64,000 nt of DNA from Pythium myriotylum. Lineage: Eukaryota; Oomycota; Peronosporomycetes; Pythiales; Pythiaceae. Position 1 is the first letter of the stretch. The number at the start of each line of letters is the position of its first letter. The translations under genes and the position numbers were made by a program. The DNA lies in contig JALJCQ010000003.1 in assembly GCA_023091665.1 (NCBI GenBank), forward strand, positions 62,001 through 126,000, read 5' to 3'. Shown here piece after piece: positions 31,610 to 42,436 of this stretch. The notes beneath the pieces were generated by a model. The model did no database searches and had not been told where the DNA came from. It saw nothing but the letters and a program-made list of their open reading frames with translations.

Positions 31610-32227
31610 CTACAAGGCGGACTTAGAGGGCGCGGCCGGGTCCACTTCCACGATTGCCTCGATTTCCACGGCCACATTCATGGGCAAAGCGTTTGTGCCG
31701 ATGGCCGAGCGAGCGTGGCGGCCCTTGTCGCCCAGCAGCTGCACGAGCAAGTCCGAGGCGCCGTTGATGACCGCCGGCTGGCCCGTGAAGCCGTCGACGC
31801 AGTTGACAAAGCCCGTGAGCTTGACGAAGCGCTTGATGTGGCTCAGGTCACCGCCCAGCTCGTCTACAGCGATAAAGTAATCAGTCGCTATTCCCAGAGG
31901 AACCTCTTGCGTGATTCTTACGTTTCAACGTGGCGAGGAGGTTGAGTACAATGCGCTGTGCAGCCTTGTAGCCTTCCTCGGGCGCAAGGTCCTGGCCTAC
32001 CTTGCCTGTGATGAGCTCACCATTGGCATCAAGACTGATTTGGCCGGCTAAGGAAAAACGAGCAGCATTGAAGCTGTCAGAACTCAGGGACTAGGACGCC
32101 TCCGAGCGTGCACGACACCTGTGAAGATGAGATTTCCTGTGCGAACGCATGTGAGGAAGTTGCCTTTCGGCGGCAACGCCGGCGGCAGTTCGAACCCCAA
32201 CTCCTTGATCTTGTCTTCGACACTCAT
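31610..32227 (-). CDS. RidA/YjgF-family protein, copy 1
   Basis: 162 aa in three exons: 32227-32119, 32047-31922, 31863-31610 (109, 126, 254 nt). It belongs to the YjgF/YER057c/UK114 superfamily of trimeric imine/enamine deaminase-like proteins; the canonical RidA hydrolyses reactive 2-aminoacrylate. Seen: GFELPPALPPKGNFL, FTAGQISLDANGELITGK, FVKLTGFVNC, then the conserved closing block HARSAIGTNALPMNVAVEIEAI, where Arg and the terminal Glu shape the active-site cleft in active RidA. It is longer than bacterial RidA (about 130 aa), fitting the RidA subfamily with this N-terminal extension. It carries a strong oomycete Inr/FPR just upstream. Two paralogues lie at 33141 and 55166. Confidence 0.88.
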
Positions 32228-32237
32228 TGTGATCTAG

Positions 32238-32255
32238 GGCAAATGAGAAATGAGC
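32238..32255 (-). promoter_or_regulatory. Oomycete Inr/FPR core promoter
   Basis: Read on the minus strand this is GCTCATTTCTCATTTGCC, matching the published oomycete core promoter GCTCATTYYNCAWTTTNYY at all fixed positions but one. It ends 11 nt before the start codon of RidA-like copy 1 (32227), a spacing usual for oomycete genes with short leaders. Confidence 0.75.
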
Positions 32256-33140
32256 TGTGGGTGCCTGTTTTGACGCTAGTAGCGACGCGGATTCCCCATT
32301 TTAGAGTCATGTAGGGTGGGATTTGAAAAGTGTACGATGTGACCAATCTTCGAAGGTTGTTTTGGGCTCTGATTGGTCAGTGCACCTGCCGCACATGAAG
32401 TCTGTAACAACGTGAAATGCTGGGATCTTGAGCGTAATCGTAATATCATTCTAACAGGCCTATGTTGACGTCCACCAACCACTTCGAAAACGTTCTTCAC
32501 AGCGAAGGCTCGGATAACTGCTGTCTTGTCATGTTCGAATGAGCCAGCCTACTTGGGTTTCTTCGATCGGATGGTCGATGGTATTTCCTACAGTCAACTC
32601 CGATTACCAGGACGTTAACTGTGACACTCAGGACGCGTCACCTGGAAGAATTGGATGGTTGTGGTGCTTTGTCGATACACACTGCGTGCGGATCCGATTT
32701 CGTTCGACCCAGCTGGAGCCATCCACTTTGCGAATGTTCAATGACATTCCTTGTCGGATAGCTGTCTCAACTTTGAAACGAAGCAATTGGCATCGTCGTC
32801 TAGCGAATGGAATCATCGATGCGTAGGAATATGTGTATTCTCGGTGTCAGCAGGCTTCGTGCAACAAACCACACGTCGCAGTGATACACCACAGCGAAAT
32901 GTGGACGATGTCACGACTGCAACAGCGTTTAAGTAGCTCTCTGAGCTCCACCAGAGACAGGGCGAATGATGCCCACGCTGCTGGCTGCCATGCAGTAAAC
33001 CTTCGCAGAACTACTTGCCGGGGAAGCAACAACAACAGCAGAACTGTACAATGAATCAAAGTGCTTGGCAGCAAAAGACTCCATCCATTGTTGGTTGCCA
33101 TATCCGAGAGACAGCTACGCGAGTGGCAGAAGCCACACTC
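32256..33140. other. Intergenic region between RidA-like copies 1 and 2
   Basis: 885 bp. Short ORFs exist on both strands (the longest about 95 codons at 32539 plus) but none shows a domain or paralogue in the window. Probably non-coding. Confidence 0.4.
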
Positions 33141-33768
33141 CTAAATGGCCGACTTGGAGGGCGCGGCCGGGTCCACTTCCACGATCGCCTCGATCTCCAC
33201 GGCCACGTTCACCGGCAGCGCGTTCGTGCCGACGGCCGAGCGAGCGTGGCGGCCCTTGTCGCCCAGCAGCTGCACGAGCAAGTCCGAGGCGCCGTTGATG
33301 ACCGCCGGCTGGCCCGTGAAGCCGTCGACGCAGTTGACAAAGCCCGTGAGCTTGACGAAGCGCTTGATGTGGCTCAGGTCGCCGCCCAACTCGTCTAACA
33401 TAGCACACCCAAGTAGGTCAGAATGGCGCTCCTCTTAAAACCGCTTCACATGCCCTCGCGTCGTACCCTTGAGCGTCGCGAGGATGCTGAGCACGATGCG
33501 CTGCGCAGCCTTGTAGCCTTCCTCGGGCGTGAGGTCCTGGCCCACTTTGCCCGTGATGAGCTCGCCGTTGGCGCTCTGGCTCACATGGCCCGCTGCAACA
33601 AGTGAGACCGTGAGAGCTCGTGAGCAGCTACGAGAGCCGGAGCGGACGCGAGTGCGTACCGGTGAAGATGTAGTTTCCCGTGCGCACGCAGTTGAGGTAG
33701 TTGCCCTTGGGCGGCGCCGCCGCCGGCAGCTCAAAGCCCAGCTCCGCGATCTTGGCTTCGAGGCTCAT
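33141..33768 (-). CDS. RidA/YjgF-family protein, copy 2
   Basis: 162 aa in three exons: 33768-33660, 33592-33467, 33394-33141, with exactly the same exon lengths as copy 1 (109, 126, 254). Product MSLEAKIAELGFELPAAA..., FTAGHVSQSANGELITGK, FVKLTGFVNC, HARSAVGTNALPVNVAVE. Exon 3 shares a 147-nt identical tract with copy 1 (33234-33380 versus 31703-31849), while exons 1 and 2 differ much more. Probably active as a RidA-like deaminase by residue conservation, but no substrate can be inferred. No Inr-type promoter seen here. Confidence 0.88.
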
Positions 33769-34134
33769 GGTGATCTTGCGAGGAATGCGCAGCCCACGCT
33801 TGTAATTCGCAGTAGCGTGGTGCACATCACCTAAACACCGAATGGTGTGGACCACACTACTTCATCTAACATGATTGATGGATTTACCGTAAAAAATATA
33901 ATGCAACCAAGGATGGTTCTCTACTGCAGGATGAGGGGAAACTGCAGTAGTGGGGTGTACGAATGTTGTAGATAAGAATGCAAGACGCACGCGAAGGGAG
34001 ATGGAATGCACATCGTTGGCTTAACGTGTTAGCCAAAGCACGATCTAATCTGACGGATGCCTGGTGCTTTTGACTCGGAGATTGTACTAGTGCAGATGTT
34101 TAGCACCCCGAAGACACCATGCACGAACTCCCGC
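33769..34134. other. Intergenic region
   Basis: 366 bp between RidA-like copy 2 (start) and the M1 aminopeptidase (stop). A/T-richer than its surroundings around 33890-33910. No gene. Confidence 0.4.
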
Positions 34135-36952
34135 TCACTCGCGTTGCGCCAACCATGAGCCCAACACATCGCGATCGCGAAGGAATTCTTTGCTACGAAG
34201 TCGTGAACGCTCGAGCGCACTTTCAAGTCGACGCTTGTAAGCTGATGTGTCTTTCACACTGAAAAACGCTTCGACCTCGTCGATTTTTGTGTTGTTTCGG
34301 AAACGACCGACGGTCATGCCGATGACGCCACCGAGACCCCTTGACGGCAAACGCTCGACGATTGAGTCATAGTTGCGACTAAAGAACTCCCAGCAGTGCT
34401 GCAAGTTCGCCTCACCCCTTATCGCACTCGAGTAGAACGAGAACAAGTCAGGCATCTTCAGATCCCCAGGACCAAACGCCCACTCAAGTTGCTCGCGCTT
34501 GACCTGAACGTCCGGAATCAGACCCAGTGCACTCAACACATCCATCTTCTCCTCCGCCGAGTCACTCGCATCGTACAACTGACGCAGCTGCTCGGCCACA
34601 ACGCGCGAGTCCTCAGTCTTGATGTTCTTGACGAAAATCGTCAACGCAACAAGACGGAGATCAGGGGATAGCGCCGACTTGTCGCCCGCAAGGAATCGAC
34701 TCGCGCGCTTGCGAGCTTCGTTGATAGTAGCCTCGTCTCCAGCGTCGCCAAGCAGAGCGATCACCGTTGCGCGGAATTCTCCCGTGTCGCTGTTCCGCTT
34801 GTCTTCGTCGGTCGGATCCCACGTGACACGCTCCATGATGGAGCCAAACAGATCACGCACAAACGCCTGGAGAAGTGGGAAGAACGGCTCGCCGTCGAAC
34901 AGTCCCAAGTACTTCTCGAGAGTGAACGATATCTCTTTCCAGCACTGGTACTCCGGCTCCTGGGCGTACGCCTGCGTGAAGTCGAATGCGTCGGCGATAG
35001 ACAGCTCGCCCGCTGTGACCAACAAGAACACGCTGTAAACCAAACTCACCCGGTCAATGACTCCGAGTTCGAGCGACTTGATAGGAGCCTGCAATTGCTT
35101 CCACATCTCCTTGGAGTAGTTGACGAGGTAGTAATTGGACTGGTTTGGGTTGAGCTTGACCCAAGAGGCTGTCGGCGGTACAGCTGCGTTCACGCGCTCG
35201 TTGATCTCTTCGCTAGCACGTGACGCTGGCTGGCTGGCTCCGGTTGCCGCGGTCTTGGCGTCCCAGATTCCGATGCGCGTTGGTGCCGTGGGGTTTGCAG
35301 ACGTGACCAACGTGATCGGCACATCCCAGAGCGATCCGTCGTCGCTCTTCAGGTCCGAGTCGCCGAAGAATCTCTCTTGCGTGAGTGAGAGCTGGCCGTC
35401 AGGAGTTCGCTGGACCACCACGACAGGATACCCGGTCTGCTTGGTCCACGTGTTTGCCATCTGCGTGATGTTGAGTCCGGAAGCTTGCTCAAGAGCGTCC
35501 CAGAGATCTTCCGTTTTGGTGTTTTGGTGACTGAACTTGACGAGGTAGTTGTGGACACCTTCGTAAAAGACATCGCGCCCGAGGAAGTCAGCAAGCATGC
35601 GCACAACGCACGCTCCTTTCTGATAGGAAATCATGTCAAAGATCTCATCGACCTCTTTCGGATGATGCACTTCGACCTCGATTGGGTGCGAACTGACCAT
35701 CGCGTCCCGCACAAGTACTGGGTTCATGGAGTCTTTGATAAACCGATCCCATATCTTCCACTCCGGGAAAAGTGCGTTGACTGCGTCGTACTGCATGTAG
35801 GTCGCGAAACCCTCGTTGAGCCAGAGCCCGGTCCACCAGTCCATGGTCACTAGGTTGCCAAACCACTGGTGAGCCAGCTCGTGAGCGACGATCAGAGCCA
35901 CCCAAAGTTTAGCCTCGTGAGTCGAGCTTCCATCGACGAGCAAGGAGGTCTCACCATACGTGACGAGCCCCCAATTCTCCATAGCCATATCCCAGTCGGG
36001 AACACAGACCATGTCAAGCTTCTTGAGCGGGTAGGGGATCTTAAAGTGCTCCGTGAAGAAAGCCAACGACTTCACGGCGACATCAAGCGCGAATCTGCCA
36101 TTTTCGGCCTTGCCCGGTTGAGCGTACACCGTGACGATCACACCGTCGTCCGTTGTCGCATTGATCGTATCGAACTCGCCCACTGCCATAGCCACGAGGT
36201 GCGTGGACATGAGCGGTGTCTCGGCAAATTTCCAGTACTTCTCGGTGGTCTCGTCATTGCGGCTGAGGTTCTTGAGGTGAGCATTCTTCTTCGGACGGGT
36301 CTCCGTCTCCACGACCTCCGTGTTGGACAATGCCGTCAGCTTTCGGTCCGTGACCATGGACACCTCGAAGCGAGCTTTGATCGCCGGTTCGTCCCAGCAC
36401 ACAAAAGCGCGTCGCGCGTCGCATGATTCAAACTGCGTCACAGCCACCACGTGTCTCTCGCCTCTAGACTGGTACTCGGCGCGAAAGAATCCGCGCTCCT
36501 TGTCGCCGATGAAGCCATGGAATCTCAACGACAGCGTCACAGTCGATCCTGCCACCAACGGCTCTGCGAAGCGAAGCGTGACGCTCTCGTCATCCGGCAT
36601 GAATTGGATCTGCACGGCAGGCAGTTTCTTCGCTGGCTCGTCCTCGACAGCTCTAGGAACTTCAATCGCGACGTCAAAGACGGAGAGCTCGACCGCGTGG
36701 CACGTGATCGCATCGGTCCCTTCGTGGACACGAAGCAAGACACGTTCCGAGACCTCAAAGCGGTAGTTCATGAGGTCGATGACATCGTAGTCGATCCAGT
36801 ACTGTTGGGAAGGACACGAAGAGATGGATATGGGCCCTCATTCGTGCACATGCTTCCGTTCCCGTACTCACCTTGAGTGGCTGGACACTGGTTGGGAGAC
36901 GAGCAAACGTGGGCTTGGGTGCCTCGTCTTGCTCGGACGAGTGGGTCGACAT
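34135..36952 (-). CDS. M1-family zinc aminopeptidase (puromycin-sensitive type)
   Basis: Removes N-terminal residues from peptides, probably in the cytosol since no signal peptide is present. 915 aa in two exons: 36952-36872 and 36801-34135, with a 70-nt phase-0 intron joining RLPTSVQPLK to YWIDYDVIDLM, the usual start of this family. The exopeptidase motif is MAMEN (299-303; GAMEN in most members, so the Gly is Met here). The zinc site is HELAH (334-338) plus Glu357 in LNEGFATY. The C-terminal half (about 540-900) is the helical ERAP1-like domain. A second copy runs off the window at 64000 and shares a 222-nt identical tract (34828-35049). Confidence 0.93.
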
Positions 36953-37902
36953 GGCTCTTGCTTGCAGATCCGCAAATGCCGCTTCTGCGGGATGGAGGTC
37001 AGCTAGTTACAGTACTCTTGATAGATGTTGTGAATAGAGGTTGCGACCACCCATTCCAGTGCGTCATGAGCTGAGCGCAGCCACTAATAACACACAAGAC
37101 GCGCCGTTTGCGGAGAACAGAAGCAATTGGTGCGCTCTGCAATGAGCCAGATGGTGTGAGTTGCTGTTGTTGGCGTCCGTTGTTTAGTACAACTCACTTC
37201 GGGTGATGACGGCCATGACCCAAAGTGAGGTAACTTATCCACCAGGTCTGGTGGATAAATAGGACTTGATCTCACGCCTCCTCAGATAATAAGGGCATCC
37301 GCGACGGTGCTTTCTATCTCTAATAGCTGAACCAGTGACAAGAGAGGAGAACCGGTTGAGAATCCTTCGCAACGCAACTCTCGACAGATCTGCGACGTGT
37401 GAGACTCTCCGATGAGAGAGTTTCTCATGTCACAGATGTACACGATTGACCGATGTTGTCATATTCGTCAGCCATTCGTTCTCATTCAGTAGGGCATCAC
37501 CCAAGAAGACACCTGGCGTGAGTGAAGTCACGATGAGGCTGCCCAACGGTGGATGAGGGCGCTCAGCCTGAATCGCAACGATACTCTCATTCAATTAGGC
37601 ATTTGCCATGTTTTTTTTGTCACTTGGCGAAAGCATTTTCATGTGTAGGAGGGAGCCGTGCCCTCCAACACCAGAGGAAAGGTTTAATTGGCGAACCCTG
37701 TTTCCGTTTATCACGTGGTTCAAAGCTTCTAGTTGAGCGTGCTGGGCTTGATGATGCCCACATCCCTGACGAGATTCCCTTACGGTACATGAAACAAACC
37801 AGACTTCTATAGGAAAGATGCCATGAGTTTTTTCTTCATTGTGCAGCTTCTCGTGTATCTATTGGTTGTGTTCATAAGCGAGAGAGAGAGGGGGCGACTA
37901 CG
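36953..37902. other. Intergenic region
   Basis: 950 bp upstream of the M1 aminopeptidase and downstream of the PDZ-DUSP gene. No credible gene. It holds a perfect short hairpin (37235-37258), a run of T (37611-37618) and a gagaaccggttgagaa motif (about 37347) that recalls the GAACCGTTCT repeats near 47.5-47.9 kb. Confidence 0.45.
37235..37258. repeat. Perfect 10-bp inverted repeat with 4-nt loop
   Basis: TTATCCACCA, then GGTC, then TGGTGGATAA. Perfect stems; the site lies in the middle of a gene-free stretch, over 280 bp from the aminopeptidase start. Could be a protein-binding site, an RNA hairpin or the footprint of an element. Confidence 0.7.
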
Positions 37903-39533
37903 CTAGTGGAAGGCGGATGGGTATTTGTCGCGGAGATCGTTGACGATCGAGGCGGCCTTGAGTCGCGGCTCCTGGAGAATCGAGTTGATGTCGTTCTCGG
38001 CCAGTGGCTCGGCGTAGGCGTCCAGTACGTATCTGCATCGCACCAGTGAGTTTTTAGGTACCTTTCACTACACGTAAGAGGGATTTGCACTCACCTGGCC
38101 TGCACAGGCACGTTGTTCGTGCCGTGGAACTCGGCAAAGAGCGCCCACACCATGGGCGTCACGCAGCGGTAGTCTTTCATGAGCTGCAGTCCCGCTCGAG
38201 GAGTGTCCGGGCGACCGGCCGCGAGGCCGCAGGCTCGAGCCTCCCAGTTGGCCTCGAGCAGCACGTGGTTGGTGATCGGGCCTGGGTTCACGCCACCCAT
38301 GGCCGTGAACTCGAGCCACTTCGCCATCCACTGCGCGTCGATAAGGAGCCAGCACTCGTTGCGCTTGATCTTAGTCTTGTCATTCTTGAGCACGAGCGCG
38401 AGCTCCATCTTCCGTCGCTTGTCCAGATCTCCGAGTCGGTTGAATGCAGCCTCACGGTCCTTGGCTGTGAGAGGACGGCCCTCTCCACCTAACGGTAACT
38501 CGAATACCAATTCACGCTCGAAGCCAGCTAGAGCTCCAAGGCGCGCACGGATCTCGTCCAGAGTCAAGTGAGTGACGCTCGAGCCATTGATCGCGACCAA
38601 GACCGATCCGGACGGGATGTCGCCTCGTCGCTCGAGCTCCCCAGTCGAGCCGTCGGGCAAAGGCAAGAATCCAAGCACGACCGCGCGATCTGCGATGGAG
38701 CCGTCGAGGTTGAGCCCGATCGGACCCGGAGGGATCTTCACAGCGAGTTTGTTGGAGAAGCCGACGCTCTTAGACGATCCTGTGTGCGTTGGCGTGCGCA
38801 CGCTCGTGCTAGTAGGAGACGGGGGAGGTGCCACGACTGGAGTTGGGGCAGAAGCTGGGGCAGAAGCCTGGGTTGATGAAGGGGATTGGGCTGTTGGCGT
38901 CGTTGATCGGAAACCTGACATTGCTGCCACGCTGCTTGCGATTTGAGACGGCGAAAGAAGCGACTTGATGTTCCACGAGCCCTTGCCTCCGTCCACTTCC
39001 GGTGTTGGTTTCTCCTTGTAAGAGCTCTTGTCCATTCCCTTGAGAAGCACACGCTGCTCGGCCTCTCCAGCAGCTGAACTCTTTGGCGATCCCATCGATG
39101 ACACCCCGCTTGCCTCCAATGCCTCCAGTGCTCGCGTTGGCGGCACGCGAAAGATTAGTGTCCGCATTACCTGGCTTGTTTCTCGAAGCACTTTGCCCAC
39201 CTCTTGCAGTGTGAGTCTGTGCTCGAGCAAGTCGTAGTCGTTCACCCCGATAAGCACACTGCCTACGACGACTCTCCCGTCCAGTTCCACAGTTCCCTTG
39301 GCGCCATCGCTCGAGATGGGAGCAAAGTCATCTAGCACCGCCGCCTCCGGGCAGTTGCCGTCCAGCAGAATACCAAGCGGTCCTGGCGGCACGCCGTCGA
39401 CCACGACGACGTCCCACTTCGAGATGTCCATCCCGGCCACAAGAGAAGAGACTGTGGGTTCTGCCGCCTTGGATCCCTTGGGACTAGAGAAGCTCATGAA
39501 CATGGAGCCGCTGGGCGTCATTGCCTTCATCAT
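37903..39533 (-). CDS. Two-PDZ plus DUSP-domain scaffold-like protein
   Basis: 522 aa in two exons: 39533-38095 and 38032-37903 (62-nt intron). PDZ-like 1 spans about 40-131, with carboxylate loop PPGPLGILL in place of GLGF; PDZ-like 2 spans about 261-348 (PPGPIGLNL). Between them lies a Ser/Pro/Thr-rich linker (150-260). The C-terminal third (about 390-480) resembles a DUSP domain of ubiquitin proteases (NECWLLIDAQWMAKW, NPGPITN, DYRCVTPMVWALF), followed by a short helix. No peptidase follows, so a binding role is inferred. I start at ATG 39533 (MMKAMTPSG); the ORF upstream begins with TTG. PDZ 1 is strikingly like the PDZ of the neighbouring kinase. Confidence 0.8.
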
Positions 39534-39802
39534 CTTCGTCTTCCTATTGGTGTGTAGTCGGACGCGAGACTCTTGCAATGAACCTAACTAAGCTGTGCAC
39601 ACCAGTCCTGTCAGCGATCTTGCTATTTCTGATGCGGATAGGATTCTCATAAGCGCGCGCGGCTCTCTATTTTGATAACAAAGTCACCCCCACGACAGGT
39701 GCAGCTATGCAGAACTTATATATCCGCGTATCCATTTCATCGCATCCATATCCACATGTACGTACGTACAAAATGCCTCGTCGCAGCATCGCAGTTGACT
39801 TC
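39534..39802. other. Intergenic region
   Basis: 269 bp between the stop of the tandem-kinase gene and the start of the PDZ-DUSP gene (same strand). Contains a tatatccgcgtatcc patch and (tacg)n-like acgtacgtacg near 39758. No gene. Confidence 0.35.
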
Positions 39803-42067
39803 TTACAACTGCGCACTCGACGGCGCCGGCGGTGGTGTCGCCAGATCTTTGTTGCTGTCGCTGCTGACGCTGCTGCTGAACCCACGAGCCAGCGAGATCG
39901 TCGCCTTGACGGTGTTGACGGCCGACTTGAAGCGACGGCGCGCGTTGAACTTGCGCAGCTCCTCAAGAGCCGTCGTGAGCGGCGCGTTGCTGACGTCGGT
40001 ACCGACGATCCACTTGTGCTGCAGCAGCTGGGTGGCCGTCCAACGCTTCGCAGGATCCACGATGAGCATGTTGGAGATCAAATCCTTGGCGTCATCCGAG
40101 ACGTTGTCCCAGTACGGCGAGTCGAACTGGAAGCGACCCGCCTTGATGATACGGAAGAGCATCGCCTGGCTGTCGTGGTGGAACGGTGGGTAGCCACAGA
40201 GCAGGATGTACGTAATGACACCAATGCTCCAAATGTCCACGGCCGTGTCGTACGGCGTCTGCGAGAGGATCTCCGGTGCCACGTAGCCCGGCGTGCCGCA
40301 CGTGGTGTTGAGACCGCTCTCGTCGACCTTCTTCGCGAAGCCGAAATCTGCCAATTTAATGTTGGCGTCATCCTCCTTCGAGGTGAGCAGCAGGTTCTCG
40401 GGCTTGAGATCGCGATGCACAACCTGGCGGTCGTGGCAGTACTGGATGGTCTCCAGCAGCACCTTGACGAGATCCCGCGCCTCTTTTTCGCTGTAAAAGT
40501 TCTTTTCCACAATGCGGTCGAAGAGCTCGCCGCCCGAGACGAGCTCGGTCACGAGGTAGTAGGTCGCTTCTTCAAGGTAGACGGCGTAGAGCCGCATAAT
40601 GTTGGGGTGCTGCATCTCCTTGAGGATCTCGACTTCCTGGTGGAAGGCCTCGATGTCTTCCTCGCCCAAGCCCTCGATTTTCATGGCCTTGACAGCAAAT
40701 TTTTGGTTGTTCTTCTTGTTGGTCGCCTCGTAGACCGTCGAGTACGCGCCGGAGCCGAGCTCCTTGCCGAACGTGTACTCGTCCTTGATGTGGCGGTCCG
40801 TGTAGATGACCGTGCCGCGCTTGCTGAGCTGCAGCGCCTTGGCCAGCGAGATGGTGGCCTTGACCGTGTTGACGGCCGACTTGAAGCGGCGGCGCGCGTT
40901 GAACTTGCGCAGCTCCTCGAGCGTGCCCTTGAGCGGCACATTCGCGACTTCTTCGCCCGTGATCCACTTGTGGTTGAGCAGCTGCTCGGCGGTCCAGCGG
41001 TCCTTGGGCTCGACCACGAGCATCTTGGAGATGAGGTCCTTGGCGTCGGCCGAGATCTCGTCCCACCAGGGCGAGTCAAAGACAAACGTGCCGGCCTTGA
41101 TCTTGCGGAAGAGCGCCGGCTGGCTTTCGTCGTGGAACGGCGGGTACCCGCAGAGCAAGATGTACGTGATGATGCCGATGCTCCAGATGTCCACGGCCTT
41201 GCCGTACGGCTTGGCCTTGAGGATCTCGGGCGCGACGTAGCCGGGCGTGCCGCACGCGGTCGCGAGTCCGTCGCCGTCGACTTTCTTCGCGAAGCCAAAG
41301 TCGGCCAGTTTGATGTTGGCGTCGTCGTTCTTGCTGGTCATGAGCAGGTTCTCGGGCTTGAGGTCGCGGTGGACGACGTTCTGGTCGTGGCAGTACTTGA
41401 TGGTCTCGAGCAGCACTTTGACGAGGTCGCGCGCCTCGCGCTCGCTGTAAAAGTTCTTCTCGACGATGCGGTCGAAGAGCTCGCCGCCGGAGACGAGTTC
41501 GGTCACGAGGTAAAAGTAGTTGGCCTCGGTGAAGACGTCGTAGAGCGCCATGATGTGCGGGTGCTTCATCTGCTGGAGGATCTCGACCTCGATCGCGAGC
41601 GCGTCGAGGTCTTCCTTGGTGAGCTGCGCGCGCTTGATGCACTTGACGGCGTAGTGCACGCCCGTCTGCTTGTGCGTGGCCTCGCGCACGACGCTGAACG
41701 AGCCCGAGCCGAGCTCCTTGCCGAGCGAGTACTCTTGCAGGAACGTGCGCGTCGGGTTGGTCTGGAGCTTGCTCACGGGCACGTGGAAGCGCACTTCGCG
41801 CTCGACCGTGTTGGTCTCGAGCAGCAGCGCGCGCACGCGAGCGAACGAGAGCTCGCCCTTGGAGAAGTCGTGGCCGTTGACGCCGAGCAGCACGCTGCCC
41901 GTGGCGATCTTGCCGCTCGCCTCGATGACGCCGCGCTGGCCGTTGGCGCCCGTGGGCGCGAAGCCGTCGACGACCACGCGGCGCTCGCGCTCCGTGATGA
42001 GAATGCCCAGCGGGCCCGGCGGCACGCGCAGCGAGACGGCCTCGAAGACCTCGGGACACGCCGCCAT
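39803..42067 (-). CDS. PDZ-like domain plus two tandem CaMK-type kinase domains
   Basis: 754 aa, single exon from ATG 42067. Residues 8-97 are a PDZ-like domain (PPGPLGILI). Kinase 1 (about 113-370): Lys142, HRDLKPEN (Asp235), DFG 256-258. Kinase 2 (about 430-685): Lys460, HRDLKPEN (Asp553), DFG 574-576. Both carry every catalytic residue and a CaMK-type lobe (WSIGIITYILLCGYPPFH). Each kinase is followed by the same basic helix LEELRKFNARRRFKSAVNTV, which looks like an autoinhibitory/calmodulin-binding segment, so the domain-plus-tail unit was duplicated as a whole. No membrane segment; presumably cytosolic Ser/Thr kinase. An Inr-type promoter lies 38 nt upstream. Confidence 0.92.
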   Translation of the reverse strand: MAACPEVFEAVSLRVPPGPLGILITERERRVVVDGFAPTGANGQRGVIEASGKIATGSVLLGVNGHDFSKGELSFARVRALLLETNTVEREVRFHVPVSKLQTNPTRTFLQEYSLGKELGSGSFSVVREATHKQTGVHYAVKCIKRAQLTKEDLDALAIEVEILQQMKHPHIMALYDVFTEANYFYLVTELVSGGELFDRIVEKNFYSEREARDLVKVLLETIKYCHDQNVVHRDLKPENLLMTSKNDDANIKLADFGFAKKVDGDGLATACGTPGYVAPEILKAKPYGKAVDIWSIGIITYILLCGYPPFHDESQPALFRKIKAGTFVFDSPWWDEISADAKDLISKMLVVEPKDRWTAEQLLNHKWITGEEVANVPLKGTLEELRKFNARRRFKSAVNTVKATISLAKALQLSKRGTVIYTDRHIKDEYTFGKELGSGAYSTVYEATNKKNNQKFAVKAMKIEGLGEEDIEAFHQEVEILKEMQHPNIMRLYAVYLEEATYYLVTELVSGGELFDRIVEKNFYSEKEARDLVKVLLETIQYCHDRQVVHRDLKPENLLLTSKEDDANIKLADFGFAKKVDESGLNTTCGTPGYVAPEILSQTPYDTAVDIWSIGVITYILLCGYPPFHHDSQAMLFRIIKAGRFQFDSPYWDNVSDDAKDLISNMLIVDPAKRWTATQLLQHKWIVGTDVSNAPLTTALEELRKFNARRRFKSAVNTVKATISLARGFSSSVSSDSNKDLATPPPAPSSAQL

Positions 42068-42104
42068 GCTCGAAGAGGAGGACGAAGGAAGGAAGGGAGG
42101 AAGG

Positions 42105-42114
42105 GGAAATGAGC
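42105..42114 (-). promoter_or_regulatory. Inr-type core promoter of the tandem kinase
   Basis: Minus-strand GCTCATTTCC, the Inr half of the oomycete core promoter, 38 nt before the kinase start codon. The FPR half is not clear. Confidence 0.6.
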
Positions 42115-42436
42115 GAGAAAGGAAGGATGGAGGAGGGGGGGGGGGGGGGAGGACGGATCACGCACCCACGGATAGCCAAATCAAGTGTGCACATGTCGCA
42201 AGGAGCTCCGACACTCTGTCAAATCAGTTTTAGAAACGATAGAAACGACCCTCTTCCCCAGAAACAAACTGCGACACTGTCGCGTAGAACAACCGCGTCC
42301 ACAGTACTACCATGTTTAGAAATCCGTCGGTATCTAACGTTTCCATATAGACCCCGCAAGACTGGCGGCCAAAAGGCCAAAGGCACACCCTTGAGCTCGT
42401 GAGGAGCTCCATCTCTCTCTCTCTCTCTCTCTCGCC
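42115..42436. other. Divergent intergenic region with G-run and TC repeat
   Basis: Between the kinase (minus) and MCTS1 (plus). It holds an unbroken run of 15 G (42135-42149) and a (TC)11 tract at 42412-42433 that ends 3 nt before the MCTS1 start codon. No gene. Confidence 0.6.

Noticed and set aside
39707..42112. Plus-strand open frame of 801 codons opposite the tandem kinase
   Set aside because: Shadow of the GC-rich kinase frame: mirror composition (Arg/Val/Leu/Glu) and internal repetition that follows the two kinase domains; no domain of its own.
42135..42149. Run of 15 G as a G-quadruplex switch
   Set aside because: A homopolymer without loops; could be a sequencing or slippage feature. 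Nothing supports function.
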